DNA from: Bradyrhizobium lupini
GTDB taxonomy: Bacteria > Pseudomonadota > Alphaproteobacteria > Rhizobiales > Xanthobacteraceae
NCBI RefSeq assembly: GCF_040939785.1
Contig: NZ_CP162553.1
Coordinates: forward strand, 248,001 to 312,000
Reading direction: 5' to 3'
Length of the DNA: 64,000 bases
Part shown: in pieces, positions 54,501-61,857 of the stretch
Layout of the letters: each line of letters starts with the position of its first letter
How positions within the stretch are numbered: position 1 is the first letter of the stretch
Notes under the pieces: generated by a model
What the model was told of the DNA's origin: nothing
What the model saw: the letters and a program-made list of their open reading frames with translations, nothing else
Database searches by the model: none
Position numbers and translations under genes: made by a program

Positions 54501-54530
54501 AAGGGCGGCCAGAAGGCCGCCCTTTTTTTC
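54501..54530 (+). terminator. Rho-independent terminator of nrdJ
   Basis: Ten-base-pair perfect stem aagggcggcc / ggccgccctt, loop AGAA, then a run of T. Confidence 0.9.
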
Positions 54531-54644
54531 ATTGTCGCCTTGCAACTTATGGTTTTCTATCGATAACTACTTCTGAACTTGGTTGAAATGAGCTTTGGGA
54601 CACTTGGAGCCCGCGGAGGCGGCAGATCGAGGGATACAGCAGCC

Positions 54645-55427
54645 GTGACAAAATATGCATTTGTTGATGGTGGCTTTATCGACGCAATGGTGCGGAAGAC
54701 ATCCGAATATTTCGCGATCGACCTCAGTCGTAACAAAATCGATTACCGGGCAATCGCTGGCGGGCATCAAAGAACCTTTTACTACGATGCTTTGCCCGCC
54801 CAAAAGGACAATGAATCTGGCGAGGAATACGAACGACGAGTGAAACGCAAGCGAGAACAATTCGAGCTGGTTAATCGCACGCCTTTTATGCACGTTCGAG
54901 AGGGGCTGACGCGGGGACAAAACAAGACGCTGCGTCAAAAAGGCGTCGACATCTTACTCGCAATCGACGTTTTCAAACATGCAACGTCTGGCCACATGTC
55001 CGAAGCCCACATCATGACGAAGGACCTAGACTTCTTTCCACTTTTTGAAGCATTGCGGGACACCCCTGTAGCAGTGCATTTGCACTGCTATCCGGCCGAG
55101 ACTTCCAGTGAATTAATGGCGTTGGCTGATGTCGTGGTGCCAGTCAATCCATTCAAGATATTGCAGTGGATGCACCACCAATCGAAGGATAGCTACGTCG
55201 AGTGGAACATCGCTTTGGGCGACGTGAATCCTCAGAAGCTATGCATGATCGGCAATTACGAAGGGCTAGACTTCTATATTTACCAGGACGACGACATGCC
55301 GTTCGTTGGTCGCGCCATGGCGTATAATCCTTCGAGCCTGATGCGCTCTAACCGATGGGAGCATATTGTCGATGCCTTTGAGGCCCGCGTCGGCAAGCGT
55401 GTCCACCTGGATCAATTGAACCGCTAA
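54645..55427 (+). CDS. NYN domain-containing protein (PIN-like nuclease fold)
   Basis: 260 residues. GTG 54645 is preferred (GAGGGA 12 bases upstream) because the fold begins at once with 'KYAFVDGGFIDAMVRKTSEY'; a TTG at 54579 adds an unlikely Gly/Arg-rich stretch. NYN acidic positions can be seen in 'FVDGG', 'RQKGVDILLAIDVFKHA' and 'AHIMTKDLDFFPLFEAL'. The C-terminal 80 residues are not recognised. NYN proteins are RNases or tRNA/rRNA-processing enzymes, and some act in defence. The gene is visibly richer in A and T than its neighbours and stands alone, which suggests recent acquisition. Confidence 0.8.
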   Translation: MTKYAFVDGGFIDAMVRKTSEYFAIDLSRNKIDYRAIAGGHQRTFYYDALPAQKDNESGEEYERRVKRKREQFELVNRTPFMHVREGLTRGQNKTLRQKGVDILLAIDVFKHATSGHMSEAHIMTKDLDFFPLFEALRDTPVAVHLHCYPAETSSELMALADVVVPVNPFKILQWMHHQSKDSYVEWNIALGDVNPQKLCMIGNYEGLDFYIYQDDDMPFVGRAMAYNPSSLMRSNRWEHIVDAFEARVGKRVHLDQLNR

Positions 55428-55459
55428 CTGTAGCTCGCAGGATGGCTGGAGTGCAGCCC

Positions 55460-55543
55460 GTAGGATGGGTGGAGCGAAGCGATACCCATCGCCGCCAGAT
55501 CGACAGAAGGGATGGGTTTCGTAAGGGCTCAACCCATCCTACG
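55460..55543. repeat. Palindromic intergenic repeat, copy 1
   Basis: Starts gtaggatgggtggagcgaag and ends aacccatcctacg, so the ends are inverted repeats that fold back. The inside has gatacccatc and ggatgggtttcgtaagggc. It is almost identical to copy 2 (56188-56272). This element is widespread in rhizobial and other proteobacterial genomes. Confidence 0.85.
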
Positions 55544-55655
55544 AGCTCATCAACACCCTGCCGCCGAATTGCCTTTGCGGTCGAGCCTTTCCCTCCTAAA
55601 CTCTCGTCCTCACCGGCATCGGTTCCGGCGGGCCCGGTAGAAGCGGAGTCAGATT

Positions 55656-56171
55656 ATGCCCAAACCGGAAAGCTTCCCGATCGAGAAGATCTTCGTTCCC
55701 ACGAAGCAGAAGAAAGCCATCAAGCCCGAGATCGTCGGGGAGATCGCTGAAAGTATGCTGGACATCGGACAACAGGAACCCATTTCCGTCCGGCTCGACG
55801 GAGACCGCCTCGTTCTGGTCGAGGGACTGCATCGGCTCGAAGCCTGCAAGGCGCTCGGCGAGACAACCATTATCGGTGTCATCGTCCCGGCGGAGGTCGC
55901 TCAACACAAGCCGCAGCTTGCCGAACGGCCCGAAGTCGAGGCAGAGCGCCTCAAGATGGCGCGATTGAAACAGTTGCGCCTGGAGAAGGAAGCCGCGGAG
56001 GCATCGATCGCTGGCCGGAAGGGCGTCAACGGAACGGAAGCGCCGCGCACCCGTCCGACGAAAGGCGTTCGCGACAATCCGAAGGCATCACCGGGCCGGA
56101 CTGCGAAATCGACACCGAAAACATTGTCGGACTGGATCACGCAGCAAAAGGGCCACGGCGGTCGCTATTGA
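55656..56171 (+). CDS. ParB N-terminal (ParB/Srx) domain protein, orphan
   Basis: 171 residues. The first 85 residues match a ParB-N/sulfiredoxin-like fold: 'IEKIFVPTKQKKAIKPEIVG', 'ESMLDIGQQEPISVRLDGDR' and the nucleotide-binding 'LVLVEGLHRLEACKALGE' (the E-G-x-x-R box). The rest is charged and Lys/Arg-rich without the helix-turn-helix and dimer domain of a true partition ParB. There is no parA or parS nearby. It may be a CTPase/ATPase switch or DNA-associated protein. It is bracketed by two copies of the palindromic repeat. ATG 55656 follows GGAG. Confidence 0.8.
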   Translation: MPKPESFPIEKIFVPTKQKKAIKPEIVGEIAESMLDIGQQEPISVRLDGDRLVLVEGLHRLEACKALGETTIIGVIVPAEVAQHKPQLAERPEVEAERLKMARLKQLRLEKEAAEASIAGRKGVNGTEAPRTRPTKGVRDNPKASPGRTAKSTPKTLSDWITQQKGHGGRY

Positions 56172-56187
56172 TTGTTGGCTCCAGCTC

Positions 56188-56297
56188 GTAGGATGGGTGG
56201 AGCGAAGCGATACCCATCACCGCTCGATCGGCGAGAGATGAAGGGTTTCGTAAGGGCTCAACCCATCCTACGACCTAGAGCTCAACCCAGCCTACGC
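56188..56297. repeat. Palindromic intergenic repeat, copy 2 plus a partial copy
   Basis: 56188-56272 repeats copy 1 (gtaggatgggtggagcgaag ... acccatcctacg). A truncated end (ctcaacccagcctacg) follows at 56281-56296. Confidence 0.85.
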
Positions 56298-56313
56298 GCT
56301 ATCTACGCCCGCC

Positions 56314-56820
56314 TCACCGTATCTCGCTCATCGACACCTTGGCGGCGATCCCGCTCAACTCGGGCTGTTGCGGTGCGAACTCCTCGTTGGACGATGAGCC
56401 TAGCGAGACGTCGACCATCCTGCGCTTGACCTGTTCGCATGTCTTGCGGACGTCTTCGGTGAACAGCGCGCATTCTTCGATGCGCTTGAAGATCTTCCGA
56501 CCCTCTTCACGATACTCCGCCGCCGTTTCTCGCATGAAGGCGATCGCATCATGGACCTGGGCAGTCAGCGCCTCGCATTTTTGCGCGGCGTCGATCAACT
56601 CGGTGCCCATGGCCTCGATCTCTTTTGCAGCGGACTCATAGTCCCGAACGACCGCCTCTGCACTGAGCGCGCCGACGCGCGTCACGCCCGCGGTGTGCTC
56701 GACGTAATCAGGCAGAGCAATGGAAGCAAGAGAGCTTCCCGAGCGTATCGATGCAATGTCCTCCTCGAGCTGGACCAGGTTTACTCCGTCCCGCCTGCGC
56801 AATTGTTCGACATTTGCCAT
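56314..56820 (-). CDS. Hypothetical coiled-coil protein
   Basis: 168 residues from ATG 56820 after GGGAGA; the frame upstream has no coding features. After 'MANVEQLRRRDGVNLVQLEE' and 'DYVEHTAGVTRVGALSAEAV', the protein is almost wholly helical with heptad pattern ('KEIEAMGTELIDAAQKCEAL', 'FMRETAAEYREEGRKIFKRI'), and ends in a short flexible tail. No membrane helix or signal. No family recognised. Confidence 0.7.
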   Translation of the reverse strand: MANVEQLRRRDGVNLVQLEEDIASIRSGSSLASIALPDYVEHTAGVTRVGALSAEAVVRDYESAAKEIEAMGTELIDAAQKCEALTAQVHDAIAFMRETAAEYREEGRKIFKRIEECALFTEDVRKTCEQVKRRMVDVSLGSSSNEEFAPQQPELSGIAAKVSMSEIR

Positions 56821-57197
56821 TATTGATCTCCCATACGCACCCCGAACCCTTAACAGCATCGGGTTTATTACGGGGATAAGCTCCGTTCTACTCTGATGTA
56901 TCCTTGACAGCCGCAGTTTTGCCGCTTTTTCCCGATTGCCCAATTGCACGCATGGATAGATTTGTCGGCGTTCAACGTCTCCTGGTCGCGGCCGGCGAAG
57001 ATGGCACGTGCGCCTCGCTAGAAGTCGACCTGTCGAGCAACAGACGCGCCAATACGCACGGTGAAGCGAGCACAGCTCGGATCGCGTGTGTGCGGGCCCG
57101 GAACTCGGATCACCTCTCCCCACTCGGAGAGAGGTGCTCCGCGCACAGCCGACCGACGGTGCTCTGGCCGCTGCGCAAAGACCGGCTACAAGACCGG

Positions 57198-57515
57198 CTA
57201 GTAGCAGGGCGGGTAAGGTTCGTAGCCGCAGCGGCGATAGCCGCCGTAGGCTCCGTAAGCTCCGTAAGCTCCGTAAGCTCCGTAAGCTCCGTAAGCTGCC
57301 GCACCAACCGCAGCAGCTCCGACGCCTACGGCAACTCCGCGGCGCACGGCTGCACCACGATAGACGCCACCGCGATAGACACCGCCGTGATGAACACCAA
57401 CCCGACCAACCCCGACGCCTCTTCGATAGGCGAAGGCGTCAGTCGAAACAGTCACGATGCAGGCGATGCCAATGATTGCGGATGCGGTAAGTGAAACGAT
57501 GGTTCGGCGCGACAT
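57198..57515 (-). CDS. Small secreted Gly/Tyr/Ala-rich repeat protein
   Basis: 105 residues from ATG 57515 after AAGGAGAG. A signal peptide (RRTIVSLTASAIIGIACIVT...DAFA) is followed by Gly/Val/Arg-rich sequence (RRGVGVGRVGVHHGGVYRG) and five GAY units encoded by a nine-base tandem repeat. The end (RRCGYEPYPPCY) has two cysteines. Proteins of this style are common surface or envelope proteins in Bradyrhizobium. Function unknown. Confidence 0.75.
   Translation of the reverse strand: MSRRTIVSLTASAIIGIACIVTVSTDAFAYRRGVGVGRVGVHHGGVYRGGVYRGAAVRRGVAVGVGAAAVGAAAYGAYGAYGAYGAYGAYGGYRRCGYEPYPPCY
57247..57298 (-). repeat. Nine-base tandem repeat in the Gly/Tyr/Ala-rich gene
   Basis: gctccgtaa repeated more than five times in register on the plus strand; on the coding strand it encodes GAY repeats. 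Confidence 0.85.
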
Positions 57516-57849
57516 GTCCACTCTCCTTCCTGGATTGGGACGGTGCGTCAGCGCAATTCGCTAATGAGCGGGTTTGTTGATTTAGAACAATGCGGGCCCT
57601 TGCGATCTGGCGGCCGGTTCATAACGAGACAGCGAAAGTGTCACGCTTTACCTACATAGGGCATGAGCGGGAGCCACACCGCTTTCGGTCATGTACCTGA
57701 CGCTCGCGACGCATGCCGGTTCGGCAATGCCACGCCCCACCCCCGTGCCCGCGATAATTTCTCGTTCGCACGCGCGTTGGGGGGACAGCGGCGCAACCTC
57801 TCCTTCCGGCGATAGGACTGCCGCACTCCGAGGCTGGGCGGCCCCGCCC
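57516..57849. other. Intergenic region with a repeat copy
   Basis: About 330 bases between the small secreted protein gene and the HdeA-like gene. It carries the short dispersed repeat at 57724-57779. No gene seen. Confidence 0.5.
57724..57779 (+). repeat. Short dispersed repeat, copy downstream of the HdeA-like gene
   Basis: Shares with 58223-58284 the core cgccccaccccc...ataatttctc-ttcg-acgcgcgttg with a few differences. The two copies are direct repeats that bracket the HdeA-like gene. Confidence 0.65.
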
Positions 57850-58146
57850 CTACTTCGTATTGGCCTCGACCGCCTCCAGCAGCGGCATCTCGCGATGCGA
57901 CTCGCAGAAGCGCGAGAGCTTGTTGCCGTTCTTGTTCAGCGCTTGCGTGTCCACGACGGGATTGTTGCGGCGACCGGCGTAGAACCCGGCGAGCCAGACG
58001 TTCACGGTCTGCATGTGGGTAATGCGCTGGGTGATGTACTGGTCGCAGCTGATTTTGGAAACGTCGACCAGCACCTGGGCCTTGGCAGGGACGGCCAACA
58101 GCAGGGCCGCGAAGGCACCAAGGATGATCGCTCTTGTCTGAACCAT
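57850..58146 (-). CDS. HdeA/HdeB-like periplasmic protein
   Basis: 98 residues from ATG 58146 after GGAAGGA. Signal peptide (AIILGAFAALLLAVPAKAQ), then 'VDVSKISCDQYITQRITHMQ', 'NVWLAGFYAGRRNNPVVD' and 'SRFCESHREMPLLEAVEA'. Two cysteines lie as in the acid-stress chaperones HdeA and HdeB (PF06411). A role in protecting periplasmic proteins is inferred. Bracketed by two copies of a short dispersed repeat. Confidence 0.8.
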   Translation of the reverse strand: MVQTRAIILGAFAALLLAVPAKAQVLVDVSKISCDQYITQRITHMQTVNVWLAGFYAGRRNNPVVDTQALNKNGNKLSRFCESHREMPLLEAVEANTK

Positions 58147-58222
58147 GTTTTCCTTCCGATGAATGTCTGCACGGTGGCGACGGTCGGGCGCCGCATGCTT
58201 GATCCAGATCAAGGGCGCCCGT

Positions 58223-58284
58223 TGCATACCCCGCGACCGCCCCACCCCGAGGCCTCGCCATAATTTCTCCTTCGGACGCGCGTT
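58223..58284 (+). repeat. Short dispersed repeat, copy upstream of the HdeA-like gene
   Basis: Matches 57724-57779 through ataatttctccttcggacgc and the preceding cgccccacccc. It ends at the start of the next gene. Confidence 0.65.
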
Positions 58285-59393
58285 GTGTTGGATGACGGCG
58301 AGACCTATCGTTCCGATCGGACTGCCACACTTCCATTGACGCCCGACGGAAGCGAGAGCGCATCGGTGCCCGAGACGAACGACCCCAAACCTGACGACCA
58401 CAAGCCAGACGCCCCCAAGCCGGACGAGGGGCGCGCCGATGGCGGGCTGGCGCGGGCCTACGATCGGATCAAGAGCGCGGAGCAAGACCTTGCGCGGCTG
58501 GACCGGCTGGTTTCCGGAATGGAACGCGGCAGCGAAATCCCAGCGGCCTCGCGAGCAAGCGCCGGTGCGGAGGCTGTCGAGACTCCCAAGGACAAGGCTC
58601 CCGAGGCCAAAACTCTCAAGAGCACGGCGCCGGCGCCGGATGGCAGGGTTCGCAGTCAAGGCCTGAGGGGAGATCGGCCCATGCTGCGCGCTTTGGTCGG
58701 CCTCGTGCTGGCGATCGGCATTCTCGGTGCCGCCTTCGCTTCGCAATACAGCGATCGGGCCAGGTCTATGACCAAATCGATCATGGCGCGATGGGCTCCG
58801 CCGGCCGCGACTGAGCCTCGCCAAACGTCCACGGTTGAAACTCCGGCGCAACCGCCGGCGGTGCAACTGGCTGCCGCGGATGAGCCCGGCACGGTGCCCG
58901 CGCCGCCGGCCGGCAAGGACACGGAGAGCAATGCAGGGTTTGACGCTTCAAGACCCGACGCTCCAACAACGGGCGCCACGACGCCCGACCCTCGTCGTCC
59001 GATCTCGCGCAATCGCTCAAGACCATCACCAGCGAGCTTGCGAACATCAACGGAAAGCTCGAGCAATTGAAAAGCCGCAACGAGCAGACGCTGCGCGAGC
59101 AGGCCGACACCATTCAGCAGCTCAAGGCGGCGCAGGAGAAGGATGCGGCGGCCAATGCGCGCCTCGCCGCACAGGTCCAGGCGCTGCAAAAGGAGCTGAC
59201 GACGTCATCCGCATCGTCATCCGCACCTGCGTCCGCGAAACCCGCCGCGCGTAGCGTGATCACCAACGAGACCGCTGCGCCCGCACGGCCCCACGTGCAA
59301 GCGGCCGCACCTCGGCGACCCCGGCCGTCGCGAGGGCCCTGGATGCCCCCGCCCTATATGGTCGATCCCTACTATGGGGATCCGGATTGGTGA
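58285..59393 (+). pseudogene. Membrane-anchored coiled-coil protein, one-base frameshift
   Basis: A hypothetical protein split over two frames. From GTG 58285: an acidic/polar N-terminus, 'LARAYDRIKSAEQDLARLDR', then a membrane helix at about residues 133-150 (MLRALVGLVLAIGILGAAFA) and a Pro/Ala-rich linker. The downstream part in another frame is clearly coding: 'SSDLAQSLKTITSELANING' then 'KLEQLKSRNEQTLREQ', a coiled coil, ending 'PPPYMVDPYYGDPDW' at 59393. Adding one C to the CCC at 58989-58991 would join both. The bicistronic reading has no internal start of quality, so a single gene with a missing base is likely. Confidence 0.7.
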
Positions 59394-59465
59394 GCCCGCG
59401 GGGCGGATGAGCTGACGTTACGGAGCCGCCAATCGAAGGCGGCCCCGGATGTTGCGTTGGTGCGG

Positions 59466-59687
59466 CTAGCGCCAACCGCGATGACGGCCCCTGCTCCAGC
59501 CGTAGTGATGACCGCGACCGCCACGTCCCATGTGACCGTGGCCATGTCCTCCGCGCGCGAGAATCACCGGACTGTCGGAGCCAGCGACCAACGTCTCAGC
59601 CGCAACGCGGGGCATGGCAGAAGCGGAAAATGTCGACATTGCCGCGATTGCGCACGCGGCAACGCCGATCAACAAATGACGTATCAT
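59466..59687 (-). CDS. Small secreted Gly/His/Arg-rich protein
   Basis: 73 residues from ATG 59687 after GGAGA. Signal peptide (MIRHLLIGVAACAIAAMSTF), then 'ARGGHGHGHMGRGGRGHHYG' and an Arg-rich end. Possibly metal- or wall-binding because of His content; inference only. A weak EcfG-like sequence (GGAAC-N16-CATT) lies upstream at 59728-59752 on the minus strand. Confidence 0.65.
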   Translation of the reverse strand: MIRHLLIGVAACAIAAMSTFSASAMPRVAAETLVAGSDSPVILARGGHGHGHMGRGGRGHHYGWSRGRHRGWR

Positions 59688-59821
59688 GTGGGGATTCTCC
59701 AGGAGCCGCGTGATAGCGGCAGAGATGAATGCTTCCGCCGCCCCAGAGTTCCATCGAAACATCAGGGAATGGCAATGAACGCGAGCCCTTCTGCGCCGGC
59801 ACGCACGCTCGCGGACCGGCA

Positions 59822-60040
59822 TCAATCACGCGGCGAGATCTGAAGCTCCATCAACGCCATGCGCTCCAGGACAGCGGGGTCTCGCTCGCCCTCCTTCGCT
59901 GTGCGAAGGATTGTTTCCGCGATCGACCGGACATGCGCGGAGCTGACCGGGGCCGGCAGTGACGCCACCGCCGTGTCCAGCGCAGTTTTCATGATGCCGA
60001 TGGTTTCAGGCGTAAAAGATGCATTTGAAAAGTCTAACAT
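59822..60040 (-). CDS. Small hypothetical protein, conserved style
   Basis: 72 residues (MLDFSNASFTPETIGIMKTA...LMELQISPRD), acidic, helical and soluble. The pattern 'VSSAHVRSIAETILRTAKEG' followed by 'RDPAVLERMALMELQ' is one I associate with short proteins conserved in Bradyrhizobium near stress genes. No function known. Confidence 0.7.
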   Translation of the reverse strand: MLDFSNASFTPETIGIMKTALDTAVASLPAPVSSAHVRSIAETILRTAKEGERDPAVLERMALMELQISPRD

Positions 60041-60122
60041 GCTGGATCCGATCCGGAGGTCATCACGAGCGTCTTTGCCGCGGGCGTCTCACCGGCGCCT
60101 GATGCGGCTGCGTGAGCAAGGG

Positions 60123-60428
60123 TCACCAACGCCGGCCCCAGCTGCCGCGCCAGCTGCTTCCCCATCCACCACCACCGCGCACCAGCCGGACGACGAGGAG
60201 CAGCAGGACCGCGCCTACGGTCGCGTTGACGATCGCGCTGATCATGCCGCTGCCGAGATGCACGCCGAGCTGAGGCAACAACCAGCTGCCGACAAACGCG
60301 CCCAGGATTCCGATGATGATATCGCCGATGATCCCAAAGCCGGTCCCGCGGACGATCTGGCCCGCCAGCCAGCCGGCGACGAGACCGACAAACAAGACCA
60401 CCAAAAGGCTTTCGCCGGACATTCTCAT
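60123..60428 (-). CDS. GlsB/YeaQ/YmgE family stress membrane protein
   Basis: 101 residues with three hydrophobic segments: 'LLVVLFVGLVAGWLAGQIVR', 'IIGDIIIGILGAFVGSWLL' and 'AIVNATVGAVLLLLVVRLVR', ending in a Gly/Trp/Arg-rich tail. This is the transglycosylase-associated family, which is commonly induced by stress. Its ATG (60428-60426) overlaps the stop of the upstream gene (ATGA), so the two are coupled. Confidence 0.88.
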   Translation of the reverse strand: MRMSGESLLVVLFVGLVAGWLAGQIVRGTGFGIIGDIIIGILGAFVGSWLLPQLGVHLGSGMISAIVNATVGAVLLLLVVRLVRGGGGWGSSWRGSWGRRW

Positions 60429-60622
60429 TTTGTGACCTCGATCACTTGGTTCGAATGGCTGCTGATCTGCGCAATCCGGTCGACCAGGGCCGTCAAATGT
60501 CGCGGTAATGGGTCGTGCTCACCCCGAAGCCTGATCCGAAGGCGGTCTGCTATTTCATGAGAGATCGCCAGGCTGGAGCCGCGGTCGATCTGAATGGCAT
60601 TGCGAACATCGGGGTTGTTCAT
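60425..60622 (-). CDS. Small hypothetical protein coupled to the YeaQ-like gene
   Basis: 65 residues (MNNPDVRNAIQIDRGSSLAI...VIEVTK). The block 'EIADRLRIRLRGEHDPLPRH' followed by LTALVDRI loosely resembles the helical pattern of NepR-type anti-sigma factors (two helices joined by a proline-containing turn), but the match is too weak for an assignment. It overlaps the YeaQ-like gene by four bases. Confidence 0.6.
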   Translation of the reverse strand: MNNPDVRNAIQIDRGSSLAISHEIADRLRIRLRGEHDPLPRHLTALVDRIAQISSHSNQVIEVTK

Positions 60623-60996
60623 GAAGGTTTCCGGTTGATACGCACGGAGGACGCTTCGCGCCGAGTCGCACTCACAACGCGACTGCGGTCTTTAACTCAG
60701 GCGAGGATCGGAGGTTCGATCTCGCAACGCTCGGGGATCACTGACACAACAGCCTCATCGAGCAAGAGTTCCTTCCGATCACAACTTATGTTTGAAATTC
60801 ATCGGTCGCGTCCAAGCCAACGCGGGATGCAAAGCTCTTGTTATCGCCGACTCATCTATTTTGCAGCTTTTTCGGATGTCGAGGCATCAATCGTCGTTAA
60901 ACCAGAAATAGAATCGGAACTGCAGCCCGTCGAGACCGTTCGTTCCCGTGGCTGACGTTCGTCGGCATCATATTCAAATGAATTGAAAGAGATCAG
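60623..60996. other. Divergent promoter region
   Basis: About 370 bases between divergent small stress-type genes. It holds the exact EcfG promoter for the DUF1236 gene (60916-60940) and, on the minus strand, a near match GGAAC-N16-TGTT (60772 to 60748) for the genes on the left. No gene seen. Confidence 0.5.
60916..60940 (+). promoter_or_regulatory. EcfG-type (general stress) promoter
   Basis: GGAAC at 60916-60920, 16 bases, CGTT at 60937-60940; exact consensus, 56 bases before the DUF1236 start codon. Confidence 0.75.
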
Positions 60997-61731
60997 ATGA
61001 AACATACTTTGCTGGCTTCCGTCGCCGTTGTGGCGTTGTTCGCTGCGACCGGCACTGCAATGGCTCAAGGCGTCAATCAGGGCGGCGCCAAGGGTGCGGA
61101 GTCCCCCGCTGCCGTTTCGCCGAAAGCCGAAACCGCGGCACCGATGAATGCGCCCACAGCAAAGGACGCCCCCACCGCGGCACCGCACGGCTCGCCGGCA
61201 GCGGCAACGCCGCAGCACGCACAGGGCGCGCCTGACGCAAAGCACTCCGGCGACGTCAAGGCCGATGGCAAGGCGAAGACCACGGAAACAATGGCCCCGG
61301 CCACCACTTCGAAGCCGACTGCCGACAGCAAGACGCCCGGCGAGATGAAGGCGAATGGGATGACCAAGGCGCCCGATTCGGCCACCACGTCGAAGGACGT
61401 GAAGACCCCGACCGCCGAGAGCAAGCCTTCGGCGCCCGAGGGCAAGACGACCGGCAATGCCGCTACCACGGCGGTCGCGGCGCCTCCCGCCGAAAAGCGT
61501 ACCCAGATCACTTCGGCCATCAAGCAGGAGAAGGTCGAGGAAGTCACCAACGTGAACTTCAACATCTCGATCGGCACCACCGTCCCGGCAGGCGTTCGTT
61601 ATCATGCGATCCCGAGCCGCATCGTCGAAATCTATCCGGAGTGGCGCGGATACGAGTTCATTCTGGTGCACGGCAGGTACGTCATTCTTCGTCCGCACAC
61701 CCACGAGATCGTCTATATCATCGAGGGCTAA
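60997..61731 (+). CDS. DUF1236 domain-containing secreted protein
   Basis: 244 residues, paralogue of the gene at 24320. Signal peptide (LLASVAVVALFAATGTAMAQ), then about 140 residues rich in Ala, Pro, Lys and Thr, and the DUF1236 domain from 'EKRTQITSAIKQEKVEEVTN' through 'PSRIVEIYPEWRGYEFILVH' to 'THEIVYIIEG'. The two proteins share the domain closely but have different low-complexity middles. Both have an exact EcfG promoter. Function unknown. A terminator follows. Confidence 0.88.
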   Translation: MKHTLLASVAVVALFAATGTAMAQGVNQGGAKGAESPAAVSPKAETAAPMNAPTAKDAPTAAPHGSPAAATPQHAQGAPDAKHSGDVKADGKAKTTETMAPATTSKPTADSKTPGEMKANGMTKAPDSATTSKDVKTPTAESKPSAPEGKTTGNAATTAVAAPPAEKRTQITSAIKQEKVEEVTNVNFNISIGTTVPAGVRYHAIPSRIVEIYPEWRGYEFILVHGRYVILRPHTHEIVYIIEG

Positions 61732-61760
61732 GCGAAATCCGACGGATGACGCGCAAACCA

Positions 61761-61788
61761 AAAGGGCGGCTTATGGCCGCCCTTTTTG
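61761..61788 (+). terminator. Rho-independent terminator after the second DUF1236 gene
   Basis: aaagggcggc / gccgcccttt stem, loop ttatg, then TT. It may also serve the opposite strand. Confidence 0.85.
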
Positions 61789-61809
61789 TCGTTCGGCCCC
61801 ACGCGATCA

Positions 61810-61838
61810 TGATGGGTTTCGCAAGGGCTCAATCCGCC
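61810..61838. repeat. Fragment of the palindromic intergenic repeat
   Basis: gatgggtttcgcaagggctc followed by aatccgccc resembles the 3' half of copies 1 and 2 (ggatgggtttcgtaagggctcaacccatcc). Only half is present. Confidence 0.55.
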
Positions 61839-61857
61839 CGAACGGCTGCATATCCAT

